Assembly (NCBI RefSeq): GCF_000443165.1 | Contig: NZ_ATJV01000059.1 | Coordinates: 1 to 64,000, forward strand | Length of the DNA stretch: 64,000 bases | DNA from: Thauera terpenica 58Eu | GTDB taxonomy: Bacteria > Pseudomonadota > Gammaproteobacteria > Burkholderiales > Rhodocyclaceae | Direction: 5' to 3' | Shown here: piece after piece, positions 18,630 through 27,395 of the stretch | Position numbering within the stretch: position 1 is the first letter of the stretch | Layout: every line of letters starts with the position of its first letter | Translations under genes and position numbers: made by a program | The notes under the pieces: model-generated | The model's input: the letters and a program-made list of their open reading frames with translations, nothing else | What the model was told of the DNA's origin: nothing | Databases searched by the model: none

Positions 18630-20600
18630 TCACAGCGGTTTCACGCTGCGCTCGGCGAGCGTTGCATCGAAGCGTTCGATGAGCTCGCGCACGAAGGGAT
18701 CTGCTTCGAGTGCGGCCACGGCGTCAGCATGGCGCAGCTGGCGCTCGATCTCATCACGTGCCGCGGGCGTCTCACCGGCGATGTCGCCAATCGCGATATG
18801 AACACGGATCGGCTGCGCACAGGCGCTGCCGATCTGGTCCTGCAGACGATCAAGTGCACTGCGGTTCATGTCGAGCAGGTGGCGGTGTGCGCTGGACAGG
18901 CGCAGTTGCAGCTCGGCGCCATCGAGGTCCACCCACTCACAGTGCTGGGCGAGCTCGCGCACCATGCCCCCGAGCTCAAGCACGCGGATCAGCCCCCGCC
19001 AGTCGCCCATCGCCAGCAAGGCGGCCGCATCGGTGCTGCCCGCTGGCGCTGGCGGCGGCTTGTGCGCAGCGGCTGCAGCGGACGCAAGCGCCTCGACTTG
19101 CGCGGCCGGTTTGAGCCCTTGCGCCAACTCAGGCGCCGAACCGAGCTCGTCGGCAGCGGCTGCCTCCAGGTGATAGGCGTAAGCCTCGGCGGGCAGATCC
19201 TCCCACGGCGGCACGTCGTGATCACCGCCTGGCGCAGGCGGCTGCGCAGGTTTTTCCAGCACCGGGGATGAGGCGGGCGCGGCAGAAGCGCCGGCGAGTG
19301 CCTGCGGGTGCGCCACGGCGGGCGCAATTTCCGCCCCTGCGCGCCTGGGCGCAGGCTCGGCAGCAGGTGCGGCCCGGCGCGCGCTCGCAGCCGAAGAGTC
19401 GGAATGCTGGCCAGCACCTGGAGCGCCTGCCGGCACCACAGCCGTCATCCCGGGCCCCATGATCCTGGCCTGGCCACTGGCGGCGGGCGCCACTCCCGCA
19501 CTGCCCAGCGCCGCCGGCGCCTCGGGGCGGAAGGCGTGCAGGCGCAGCAGGGTCATGCTGAAACCGGTGTATTCGTCAGGCGCCAGCGCGAGCTCGTCGC
19601 GCCCATGAATCACGATCTGATAGGCCAGTTGCAGGAACTCGGCATCGAAGGCAGCGGCGTAGCCGACGCTGCGCGCGCGCTCGAGTTCGTCGGCGATCGC
19701 CGTGGGCGCGTACTGCGCCAGCGCAATGCGATGGAACAGTGTCGCCAGCGCCTGCAGCGCCGCCTCGAAGGACAGGCTGCGGGCCTCCATGGCGTCAGCG
19801 ACCGCGAGCAGTGCAGGCACATCGCCCGCGACGAGCGCATCGAGCACCGCATGCAGATGATCGTCACCGACCGTACCCAACATGTGGGTGACCTGCACCT
19901 CCTCGACTTTGCCCGCACCATGCGCGATCGACTGATCAAGCAGCGACAAGGCGTCGCGCATCGAACCGCCTGCGGCTTTTGCCAGGTGACGCAATGCGCC
20001 CGGCTCGAAGGACACGCCTTCCACCTGCAGGATGTGCGCGAGGTGGTCGACGATGAGGCTGGGCGGCATCTGCTTGAGGTTGAACTGCAGGCAGCGCGAC
20101 AACACGGTCACCGGAATTTTCTGCGGGTCGGTGGTGGCGAGAATGAACTTGACGTGCTCGGGCGGCTCTTCCAGCGTCTTCAACATGGCGTTGAAGGCAT
20201 GACCGCTCAGCATATGAACTTCGTCGATCATGTAGACCTTGTAACGCCCCTGCACCGGCGCGTACACCGCCTTGTCGAGCAGGGCCGCCATGTCATCCAC
20301 ACCGCGGTTCGACGCCGCGTCCATCTCCACATAGTCAGGGAAACGATCGGCGTCGATCGCGCGACAGGCGTCGCATGCGCCGCAAGGCTCGGGCGTGATG
20401 CCGGTCTCGCAATTGAGCGCCTTGGCCAGGATGCGGCTGATGGTGGTCTTGCCCACGCCACGGGTGCCGGTGAACAACCAGGCGTGATGCAGCCTGCCGG
20501 TCGCGAGCGCGTGCGTCAGCGCGCGCACGACGTGCTCCTGACCGATCAGCGTACCGAAGGACTTCGGCCGCCACTTGAGTGCAAGGACCTGATAGCTCAT
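18630..20600 (-). CDS. dnaX: DNA polymerase III subunit gamma/tau
   Basis: A 656-aa clamp-loader ATPase. It starts [15 protein letters not shown]. Walker A is GTRGVGKTT near residue 45, the zinc-binding cysteines are in [16 protein letters not shown], and Walker B is MIDEVHML. Domain III extends to about residue 370. An Ala/Pro-rich linker (about 380-510) leads to a tau-like C-terminal domain ([20 protein letters not shown]). I see no obvious A-rich slippery site, so the short gamma form may not be made by frameshifting. Upstream in-frame codons are rejected in favour of the conserved start. Confidence 0.96.
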   Translation of the reverse strand: MSYQVLALKWRPKSFGTLIGQEHVVRALTHALATGRLHHAWLFTGTRGVGKTTISRILAKALNCETGITPEPCGACDACRAIDADRFPDYVEMDAASNRGVDDMAALLDKAVYAPVQGRYKVYMIDEVHMLSGHAFNAMLKTLEEPPEHVKFILATTDPQKIPVTVLSRCLQFNLKQMPPSLIVDHLAHILQVEGVSFEPGALRHLAKAAGGSMRDALSLLDQSIAHGAGKVEEVQVTHMLGTVGDDHLHAVLDALVAGDVPALLAVADAMEARSLSFEAALQALATLFHRIALAQYAPTAIADELERARSVGYAAAFDAEFLQLAYQIVIHGRDELALAPDEYTGFSMTLLRLHAFRPEAPAALGSAGVAPAASGQARIMGPGMTAVVPAGAPGAGQHSDSSAASARRAAPAAEPAPRRAGAEIAPAVAHPQALAGASAAPASSPVLEKPAQPPAPGGDHDVPPWEDLPAEAYAYHLEAAAADELGSAPELAQGLKPAAQVEALASAAAAAHKPPPAPAGSTDAAALLAMGDWRGLIRVLELGGMVRELAQHCEWVDLDGAELQLRLSSAHRHLLDMNRSALDRLQDQIGSACAQPIRVHIAIGDIAGETPAARDEIERQLRHADAVAALEADPFVRELIERFDATLAERSVKPL

Positions 20601-20695
20601 GGCGGGCGATTCTAGCAGAGCGATGCCCCTCATCCGCGGCGATCGAGTGCGTCGCCTCCAGGCTCTCACCACGCCTCGGCGCACGGTCGCAGACG

Positions 20696-20733
20696 AAAAA
20701 GCCGAAGGGCGCCCGATTCGAGCGCCCTTCGGC
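20696..20733 (-). terminator. Terminator of the SRP RNA gene
   Basis: GCCGAAGGGCGC (20701-20712) pairs with GCGCCCTTCGGC (20722-20733). On the minus strand the 12-bp stem is followed by TTTTT. It separates ffs from dnaX. Confidence 0.85.
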
Positions 20734-20747
20734 CTTGATCATTCAGT

Positions 20748-20847
20748 GTGGCGAGCCTGACCCCCGGCACTTGCAGGGAACGGCTGTGGCTGCTGCCTTC
20801 CGACCCTGACCAGATTCACCGCGCTGCAATGCGGGGAGACCCGCCAC
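20748..20847 (-). ncRNA. ffs: 4.5S / small SRP RNA
   Basis: About 100 bases on the minus strand. The conserved SRP core is TCAGGGTCGGAAGGCAGCAGCC, quoted here in two halves: TCAGGGTCGGAAGG and CAGCAGCC. This is the Ffh-binding GGAA tetraloop region. The ends GTGGCGGG and CTCGCCAC pair to close the hairpin. Position just upstream of dnaX is a known arrangement. Exact ends are estimated from the pairing. Confidence 0.93.
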
Positions 20848-20877
20848 GGCCGGCATTGTAGCAGCATGCCGGCCGTG
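20845..20877 (-). terminator. Hairpin between acyl-CoA synthetase and ffs, overlapping the ffs promoter
   Basis: CACGGCCGGCAT (20845-20856) and ATGCCGGCCGTG (20866-20877) form a 12-bp stem. No T run follows. On the minus strand the loop and 3' arm contain TACAAT (20860-20855), which is correctly placed as the -10 of ffs. The site may both end the upstream transcript and start the RNA gene. Confidence 0.5.
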
Positions 20878-20899
20878 TGGGGCCCCTGATCAGCCCTGA

Positions 20900-22591
20900 T
20901 CAGCCCTTGAGCTCGGGGAAGTCTTCCTCGAAGAACTCCAGCTCACCGCGCACAGCCTCACCTCGCGCCTCCTCCGCCTTGCGCAACTCGACGCGACGGA
21001 TCTTGCCCGAGATGGTCTTGGGCAGATCGGCGAAGGACAGGCGACGGATGCGCTTGTACGGGGCCAGGCGTTCGCGGGTGAAGGCGAAGATGTCCTTCGC
21101 CAGCTCCTTGCTCGGCTGCTGACCCTCGACCAGGATCACGAAAGCCTTGGGCACCGCCAGACGCAGCGGGTCCGGGCTTGGCACCACCGCCGCCTCCGCC
21201 ACCGCCGGGTGCTCGATCAGGACGCTCTCGAGTTCGAACGGGCTGATGCGGTAATCGGAGGCCTTGAACACGTCGTCGGCGCGACCAACATAGGTGATGT
21301 AACCGTCCTCGTCGATGCTGGCGACGTCACCCGTGCGGTAGTGACCGTCACGCATGACTTCCGCGGTCTTGCCCGGGTCGCCGGCGTAGCCGACCATCAG
21401 GCCAATCGGACGATGCTCGCCCATCACCAGCGAGATCTCGCCTTCGACCGTCGGCTTGCTGTCGACGTCGAGCAGGGCAATCCTGAAGCCGGGCAAGGGG
21501 CGCCCCATCGAGCCGGGCTTGAGCAGCTGCCCGGGAGTGTTGCCGATCTCTGCCGTGGTTTCGGTCTGACCAAAGCCGTCGCGGATGGTGATGCCCCAGG
21601 CGTTCTTGACCTGCTCGATCACCTCGGGGTTGAGCGGCTCTCCTGCGCCGATCAGCTCGCGCAGCTTGGTCTTCACGCTGGCGAGGTCTTGCTGGATCAG
21701 CATGCGCCACACCGTGGGCGGAGCGCACATGGTGGTGATCTCGTTCTTCACGATGACGTCGAGCAGCGCCTTGGCGTTGAAGCGATTGTAGTTGTACAGG
21801 AACACGCAGGCGCCGGCGTTCCACGGCGCAAAGAAGCAGCTCCACGCGTGCTTGGCCCAGCCCGGCGAGGAGATGTTGAGATGGCGGTCGTTGGGCTGGA
21901 GGCCGATCCAGTACATGGTCGACAGGTGGCCGATCGGGTAGGACTGGTGGGTGTGCAGCACCAGCTTGGGCTTGGAGGTCGTGCCCGAAGTGAAGTAAAG
22001 CAGCAAGGGATCATCAACCCGGGTCACCGCGTCGGGGGTGAACGCCTCGGACTCGGCGGCCGCCTCCTCGAACGCCTTCCAGCCCGCGGGCGCGCCGCCC
22101 ACGGCGATGCGGGAATAGTTGCCCGCCAGACCCTCGAACTTGTCGGTATGGGCAGTGCCGATCACGATGTGCTTGACCTGGCCGCGGTCGATGCGGTCAT
22201 CGAGGTCTTCCGGGGTGAGCAGCGTGGTGGCGGGGATCACGACCGCGCCGAGCTTGATCGCGGCCAGCATGGTCTCCCACAGCGGCACTTCATTGCCCAG
22301 CATGATCAGGATGCGCTCACCGCGCTTGACGCCCTGCTTGCGCAACCAGTTGGCGACGCGGTTGGAACGCGCTGACATTTCGGCGAAGCTCAGCTTCGAT
22401 TCGCTGCCATCCTCCTCGACGATCCACAGCGCCGGGTTGTCGTTGCCCTTGGCCATGGTGTCGAAATGATCCAGAGCCCAGTTGAACTCCTTCAGCCTGG
22501 GCCACTTGAAACCCGCGTAAGCGGTGGCGTAATCGCTACGATGTTGCAGCAGGAAGTCGCGTGCAGCAATGAATTCGGCAACGGCACTCAT
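20900..22591 (-). CDS. AMP-forming acyl-CoA synthetase
   Basis: A 563-aa adenylate-forming ligase that activates a carboxylic acid with ATP and CoA. The P-loop-like A3 motif is YFTSGTTSKPKLVLHTH, A5 is DGFGQTETT, and A8 includes YRTGDVASIDEDGYITYVGRADDVF (shown in part). The C-terminal catalytic Lys lies in LPKTISGKIRR. The pattern is closest to medium-chain/acetyl-type synthetases; the acid used cannot be fixed from sequence. The ATG at 22591 is chosen over an upstream frame. A palindromic operator lies about 70 bases upstream. The gene is alone, divergent from the nitroreductase gene. Confidence 0.88.
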   Translation of the reverse strand: MSAVAEFIAARDFLLQHRSDYATAYAGFKWPRLKEFNWALDHFDTMAKGNDNPALWIVEEDGSESKLSFAEMSARSNRVANWLRKQGVKRGERILIMLGNEVPLWETMLAAIKLGAVVIPATTLLTPEDLDDRIDRGQVKHIVIGTAHTDKFEGLAGNYSRIAVGGAPAGWKAFEEAAAESEAFTPDAVTRVDDPLLLYFTSGTTSKPKLVLHTHQSYPIGHLSTMYWIGLQPNDRHLNISSPGWAKHAWSCFFAPWNAGACVFLYNYNRFNAKALLDVIVKNEITTMCAPPTVWRMLIQQDLASVKTKLRELIGAGEPLNPEVIEQVKNAWGITIRDGFGQTETTAEIGNTPGQLLKPGSMGRPLPGFRIALLDVDSKPTVEGEISLVMGEHRPIGLMVGYAGDPGKTAEVMRDGHYRTGDVASIDEDGYITYVGRADDVFKASDYRISPFELESVLIEHPAVAEAAVVPSPDPLRLAVPKAFVILVEGQQPSKELAKDIFAFTRERLAPYKRIRRLSFADLPKTISGKIRRVELRKAEEARGEAVRGELEFFEEDFPELKG

Positions 22592-22661
22592 GGTGTTCCC
22601 TCTCCTTGTCGTGATCAAAACCTGCGGCTCGCATCGAGGCACGAACCCAGCATCCGCTATA

Positions 22662-22682
22662 TTAACGTTGACGTTAACGTAA
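22662..22682 (-). promoter_or_regulatory. Palindromic operator upstream of the acyl-CoA synthetase gene
   Basis: TTAACGT, two bases, ACGTTAA is perfect, and a second overlapping palindrome ACGTTAACGT follows. A -10-like TAATAT overlaps it on the minus strand, consistent with repression. The ACGT-rich form resembles operators of acyl-CoA-pathway regulators such as LiuR-type MerR proteins. The regulator is not encoded in the window. Confidence 0.55.
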
Positions 22683-22840
22683 TTTCTGTATCTGGATCAA
22701 ATTGACACACGAATCCTGGCCTGGAACCAGGCAGCCCAGACCATACCCCAGACCATACCCCAGCACTCAGCTTGCGCGAGATCAGCGAAGGCCTGCACAA
22801 GCCCAATATACTCACAACAATTACACCCTCGGAGTGATCA

Positions 22841-23662
22841 ATGTCCCTTGCCCAGCAACGCCTGCGCGCACGCTACGGTGACGACGCGCATACGCCTGAA
22901 GCGGCGTGCACAGCGCTGATCGAACAGCTGCTGGATCATCGCTCGGTACGCGCCTACCTGCCCGACGCGGTGAGCGAGGAGATGCTGGCCGCCATCATCG
23001 CTGCTGCGCAGTCGGCCGCAAGTTCGTCCAACCTGCAGGCCTGGAGCGTGGTCGCGGTGCGGGAGGCGGCAACCCGTGCAGCGCTTGCCGAGTGCGCCGG
23101 CGACCAGGCGCACATGCGCGAGGCGCCGCTGCAGCTGGTGTGGCTCGCCGACCTCGCCCGCCTCGCCCGCCTCGGGGCGCAAACCGGACGTCCGGTCGAA
23201 GCGCTCGATTACACCGAGATGCTGCTCGTCGGCGTCATCGATGCCGCACTGGCGGCGCAGAACGCGGCGGCGGCGGCGGAGTCGCTCGGTCTGGGCACCG
23301 TATACATCGGCGGCTTGCGCAACCAGCCAGAAACGGTCGCCAGCCTGCTCGATCTGCCACCGGGCGTGATCGCGGTGTTCGGCATGTGTGTCGGCCATCC
23401 CGACCCCACCCGAGCCGCGGCGCTCAAGCCGCGCCCGCCACAGTCAGTGGTGCTGCACAGGGAAAAGTACTCGCTCAGCGCCCAGGATGAAGGCATCACC
23501 AGCTACAACACCACCATGGCCGAGTTCTACGCCGCACAGCAGATGAAGGTGCGCGGCACATGGGCCGAGCACTCGGCCAAGCGTATCGCTGGCCCGCATA
23601 CCTTGTCGGGACGTGATCGTCTCGTCGACGCGCTGCACGAGCGCGGTTTCAAGCTCAAATAA
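22841..23662 (+). CDS. Nitroreductase-family NAD(P)H:FMN oxidoreductase
   Basis: A 273-aa protein with the fold signature of the NfsA/flavin-reductase branch: LLDHRSVRAYLPDAVSEEML near residue 30, the FMN-contacting SAASSSNLQAWSVV, and ESLGLGTVYIGGLRN followed by VFGMCVGHP. Such enzymes reduce nitro-aromatics, quinones or free flavin; the substrate is unknown. SD-like CGGAG lies six bases before the ATG. The next gene follows after 36 bases with its own strong SD, suggesting a two-gene transcript. Confidence 0.87.
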   Translation: MSLAQQRLRARYGDDAHTPEAACTALIEQLLDHRSVRAYLPDAVSEEMLAAIIAAAQSAASSSNLQAWSVVAVREAATRAALAECAGDQAHMREAPLQLVWLADLARLARLGAQTGRPVEALDYTEMLLVGVIDAALAAQNAAAAAESLGLGTVYIGGLRNQPETVASLLDLPPGVIAVFGMCVGHPDPTRAAALKPRPPQSVVLHREKYSLSAQDEGITSYNTTMAEFYAAQQMKVRGTWAEHSAKRIAGPHTLSGRDRLVDALHERGFKLK

Positions 23663-23698
23663 CGCCGATACGGCACTGCCCCGGGAGGAAATCGAACG

Positions 23699-25114
23699 AT
23701 GCGCAAACGCGACGCCATTCTCAGCACCGACCAGAAGGCCCTGGAGCTCAACCTCGACAAATACAAATACGGCTCCATCGTCGAGATCGGCGCCGGACAA
23801 GAGGTCGCGCGCCGCTTTTTCCAGGTCGGCGCCGCCGCCGGCACCGTCGCCAAGACCATGTCGGCTTACGACATGGCGGTCAGCGATGACATCTATGGTC
23901 ATGTCGACCGTTATGTGAGCCGCGCACGCCTGCTGCAGATGCTGGACAAGGAGTTCAACCAGGTGGTGGAACGGCTCAGCCACCTGCGCCCAAGAAACAC
24001 CACCTTCTTTGCCTACGCCGCAACCGTGACCGCGCGCAGCTTTCAGCAAAACAAGGAATGCCATGGCTGGATCGGCATCCGCCTGCAACTCCATCCTGGC
24101 GCCGCCCCCAGTGACGTCATCATGCACGTGCGCATGCTCGACGACACCAACGCGCAACAGTCCGAGGCGCTCGGCGTGCTCGGCGTCAATCTCATCCATG
24201 GCGCCTTCTTTCATCACGACCATCCTGAGTGGGTGGTCGAGGGCCTGGGCGATGGCCTCACGCCCGAGCGCATCGAGGTCGACCTCATCCACTTCTCCGG
24301 CCCCTACTTCGAAGAAGTGGAGAACCGCTTGATGAACCTGCACCTGATCCGCAGCTGGCTGACGCGGGCGGTGGTGTTCAACCCGGACGGCGAAGTCGTG
24401 GTGCCGGGCGAGCGCTTCTATCGCAAACCAGTGATGGTGATGCGCGGCAGCTTCAAGCCGGTGACCTGCGTGAACGTGGACATGATGGCGGCCGCGCTCA
24501 AGCAGTTCAGCCAGCTCGCCGCCGTGGACGAGAGCAGCATCCTGCAGCTGGCCGAGATCACGATGAACTCACTGATCAGCGGCGACAACGTGGATGGGGC
24601 CGACTTCCTTGCCCGGGTTGACCTGCTCACCTCGCTGGGCTTCACGGTGATGATCTCCGACTACGTGCGTTTCTTCCGCCTGCGCGCCTACTTGCGGCGC
24701 TACACGCTCAAGCAGATCGGCATCGTCCTGTCGGTGCGCGACTTTGGCTTCCTGTTCGACGAGAAATATTACGAAGGCATGGAAGGCGGCATTCTCGAAG
24801 CCTTTGGCAAACTGTTTCCGGACAACACCCATGTGTATGTCTACCCCTCACGCCCCAGACACGCCGACGCTTCCGAACTGGTCACCCTGGCCAATGTCAA
24901 AGTGCCGGCAAACCTGGAGCACCTGCTCGCGCATCTGATCAGCAACGACAAGCTGGTGGCGGTACAGCCGGACGACAACAGCCACCTCCACATCGATGCC
25001 ACCGAAGTCTGGCAAGGCCTGCGGCGCGGTCGTGGCGAATGGGAGAAGGATGTGCCCGACTCGGTCGCGCAGCGCATCATCGACAGCCGGCTGCTGGGCT
25101 TTGATACCGAGTGA
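23699..25114 (+). CDS. Conserved 471-aa protein of unknown function
   Basis: I recognise this as a conserved long protein but not one with an established role. It begins MRKRDAILSTDQKALELNLD and has a GAGQEVARRFFQVGAAAGT segment, a TMSAYDMAVSD segment and a C-terminal region with HVYVYPSRP. There is no signal peptide or clear membrane span, so it is probably cytosolic. No catalytic motif is obvious. Relatives are, as I recall, labelled inconsistently in databases (for example TonB receptor or nucleotidyltransferase), and those labels are not supported by what I see. GGGAGG precedes the ATG. It sits between a nitroreductase and an SLC13 transporter. Confidence 0.85.
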   Translation: MRKRDAILSTDQKALELNLDKYKYGSIVEIGAGQEVARRFFQVGAAAGTVAKTMSAYDMAVSDDIYGHVDRYVSRARLLQMLDKEFNQVVERLSHLRPRNTTFFAYAATVTARSFQQNKECHGWIGIRLQLHPGAAPSDVIMHVRMLDDTNAQQSEALGVLGVNLIHGAFFHHDHPEWVVEGLGDGLTPERIEVDLIHFSGPYFEEVENRLMNLHLIRSWLTRAVVFNPDGEVVVPGERFYRKPVMVMRGSFKPVTCVNVDMMAAALKQFSQLAAVDESSILQLAEITMNSLISGDNVDGADFLARVDLLTSLGFTVMISDYVRFFRLRAYLRRYTLKQIGIVLSVRDFGFLFDEKYYEGMEGGILEAFGKLFPDNTHVYVYPSRPRHADASELVTLANVKVPANLEHLLAHLISNDKLVAVQPDDNSHLHIDATEVWQGLRRGRGEWEKDVPDSVAQRIIDSRLLGFDTE

Positions 25115-25140
25115 GGACGGCTGCGCCCGGACACGGTCAC

Positions 25141-25210
25141 CCTCGAGCGGCGGCGCACGCGCCCATGCGTACGCTGCTCCGACGCGGCGCGTCCTTACGG
25201 CCGCTCGAGG
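25141..25210. repeat. Spaced inverted repeat between the unknown gene and the SLC13 gene
   Basis: CCTCGAGCGG at 25141-25150 is the exact reverse complement of CCGCTCGAGG at 25201-25210. The 50-base interior is GC-rich with further short self-complementary parts. No T run follows. It may be a structured leader or a weak terminator. Confidence 0.4.
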
Positions 25211-25253
25211 ATCAGCCCCATCCTTGCCCCATGACTGACTGCCGGAGGACGTG

Positions 25254-27236
25254 ATGAGCACGGAGCAGCTTCTGATCCTGAGCATCCTCGTCGGCACCAT
25301 CGCCGCCTTCCTCTGGGGGCGCTGGCGACATGACATGGTCGCCATCGCCGCCTTGCTGGCCTGCGTGCTCAGCGGCCTGGTGCAGCCCGGGGACGCCTTT
25401 GCCGGCTTTGGTCATCCCGCGGTGGTGACCGTCGCCTGCGTGCTGGTGCTCAGCCGCGCACTGCAGACCTCGGGCGCGGTTGATGCATTGACGCAAGCCG
25501 TCCTGCCTGCCGGCGCTGGCCCGACCCTGAGCATCGGTGCACTTACCCTGTTGGCCGCCGTACTGTCGGCGTTCATGAACAATGTCGGCGCGCTCGCGCT
25601 GCTGATGCCAGTGGCACTGCAACTCTCGAACCGGCTCGAACTGCCGCCGGGCAAGCTGCTGATGCCGCTGGCCGCAGCCTCCATCCTTGGCGGCACCACC
25701 ACCCTGATCGGCACGCCACCCAACCTCATCGTGTCAGGGTTTCGTGCCAACCAGCCGGGGATGAGCGGCTTTGGCATGTTCGAGTTCACTGCGGTCGGCC
25801 TTCCGCTCACGTTGGTGGGCATAGGCTTCATCGTCGTGCTCGGCTGGCGGCTGGTGCCGGCCCGCTCGCAAGCCGCCGGAGGGCGCTTCGATACCGGCGC
25901 CTACATCACCGAAGCCCGCGTGCTGCCCGACAGCCGCGTCGCGGGCATGCGCTTGCGCGAGCTTGAAGGCGATCTGGACGAAGCTGACGCTCAGGTCGTC
26001 GGCCTCGTCCGCAACGACGTGCGCATGATTGCCCCCAGCGGCGGCCGCCTGATCCGGGCGGGCGACATTCTGGTGATCGAAGCCGACATCGAGGCGCTCG
26101 CAAAGCTGGTGTCACGACTCGGACTGGAACTCGAGGAGGCCAAGGCACCGGAAAAGAAGAGCGAGGATGCCGCCACGCTGCCATCCACGCAGAACGACAC
26201 GCACGCGCACGACGGGAGCATGCAGCCGCCCACCCCAGCCTCAGCCGAGCTTGTCGTCGCTGAGGAGGCCGCCGCTGTGGTGGGCAAATCGCCAGCAAGG
26301 GATTCAGCGCCCACGCCTGAGTCCGATGCCGCTCCCGCTGAAAAGGCTGCCACTGAAGATGCTGGTGAGGCGCGCACCGATGACATCATCCTGATGGAGC
26401 TCGTTGTGCGCCCGGAGTCGGCGCTCAATGGGCGCTCGGCGAGCGACATCCTGCTGCGCTCGCGCTACGGGCTCAACCTGCTTGCGATGTCACGCGCAGG
26501 CGCGCGCACGCGCGTGCGCCTGCGCACCCTGAAGCTGCGTCCGGGCGATCTGCTGCTGATGCAGGGCCCGTCAGACACCCTCGTCGATTTTTCCGCCGAT
26601 TTCGGCTGTGTCCCGCTGGCCAGGCGCGATCTGCATATTCCCGACCGCCGTCGGGCGGTGACCGCGACCATGATCATGCTGGCAGCGGTCACCGTCGCCG
26701 CGCTCGGCTGGCTGCCTGCGGCGGTGTCCTTTGCGGCCGCCGTGCTCGCATCGATGGCCTTGCGCACGGTGTCGCCGCGCGCGGTGTACGAGGCGGTGGA
26801 CTGGCCGGTCGTTGTCCTCCTTGCCGCGCTGCTTCCGGTGGCAGGCGCGATGCAGGCCACCGGCGCCGCCGAACTGATTGCACGCCTGCTGCTGGAAGGT
26901 TTGGCAAACGGCGACGCGATCATCGGCCTGGCCGTCATCCTGGTGACCACGATCGTGCTCACCGACCTGATGAACAACGCCGCCACCGCCGCGGTGATGG
27001 CGCCCATCGGGCTGGGTGCGGCGCTGCAACTCGGCGTCAATCCCGACACCTTCCTGATGGCGGTGGCGCTGGGCTCATCCTGCGCCTTCCTCACCCCCAT
27101 CGGCCATCAGAACAACACCCTCATTCTCGGCCCTGGCGGTTTTCGCTTTGGCGATTACTGGCGTATGGGGCTGCCACTCGATCTCATCGTCATTGCGCTG
27201 GGCATACCGGTGCTGCTGTGGGCATGGCCTTTGTAG
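25254..27236 (+). CDS. SLC13/DASS-type anion permease with paired RCK-C (TrkA-C) domains
   Basis: A 660-aa inner-membrane transporter. The first half has MNNVGALALLMPVAL and GGTTTLIGTPPNLIVSG. The second half repeats them as LMNNAATAAVMAPIG and LTPIGHQNNTLI, as in dicarboxylate/sulfate/arsenite-type carriers. Two TrkA-C-like domains sit in the central loop (about residues 215-290 and 375-450), ending in GDILVIE and GDLLLMQG. Between them is an 80-residue acidic Ala/Pro/Thr-rich linker. The ATG at 25254 is five bases after GGAGG and preferred to the GTG at 25251. Substrate is not determinable. Confidence 0.88.
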   Translation: MSTEQLLILSILVGTIAAFLWGRWRHDMVAIAALLACVLSGLVQPGDAFAGFGHPAVVTVACVLVLSRALQTSGAVDALTQAVLPAGAGPTLSIGALTLLAAVLSAFMNNVGALALLMPVALQLSNRLELPPGKLLMPLAAASILGGTTTLIGTPPNLIVSGFRANQPGMSGFGMFEFTAVGLPLTLVGIGFIVVLGWRLVPARSQAAGGRFDTGAYITEARVLPDSRVAGMRLRELEGDLDEADAQVVGLVRNDVRMIAPSGGRLIRAGDILVIEADIEALAKLVSRLGLELEEAKAPEKKSEDAATLPSTQNDTHAHDGSMQPPTPASAELVVAEEAAAVVGKSPARDSAPTPESDAAPAEKAATEDAGEARTDDIILMELVVRPESALNGRSASDILLRSRYGLNLLAMSRAGARTRVRLRTLKLRPGDLLLMQGPSDTLVDFSADFGCVPLARRDLHIPDRRRAVTATMIMLAAVTVAALGWLPAAVSFAAAVLASMALRTVSPRAVYEAVDWPVVVLLAALLPVAGAMQATGAAELIARLLLEGLANGDAIIGLAVILVTTIVLTDLMNNAATAAVMAPIGLGAALQLGVNPDTFLMAVALGSSCAFLTPIGHQNNTLILGPGGFRFGDYWRMGLPLDLIVIALGIPVLLWAWPL

Positions 27237-27395
27237 GGCACGGATGAGCGCAGGCCAAACTCAAAAAGCTGGCCAATGTGATCTACTCGCTACAAACACG
27301 AAAATTGACGAACACTGAGTCCCCATATTGGGGCATATTGTCATTCGCGTTTTCGGCACTTACCTTTTGACGGAGTTCGGACCACCGTAGACCTC

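Noticed and set aside
22727..22764. Tandem CAGACCATACCC repeat before the nitroreductase gene
   Set aside because: Only two copies; no array, symmetry or link to a known site. Too little to claim a CRISPR or operator.
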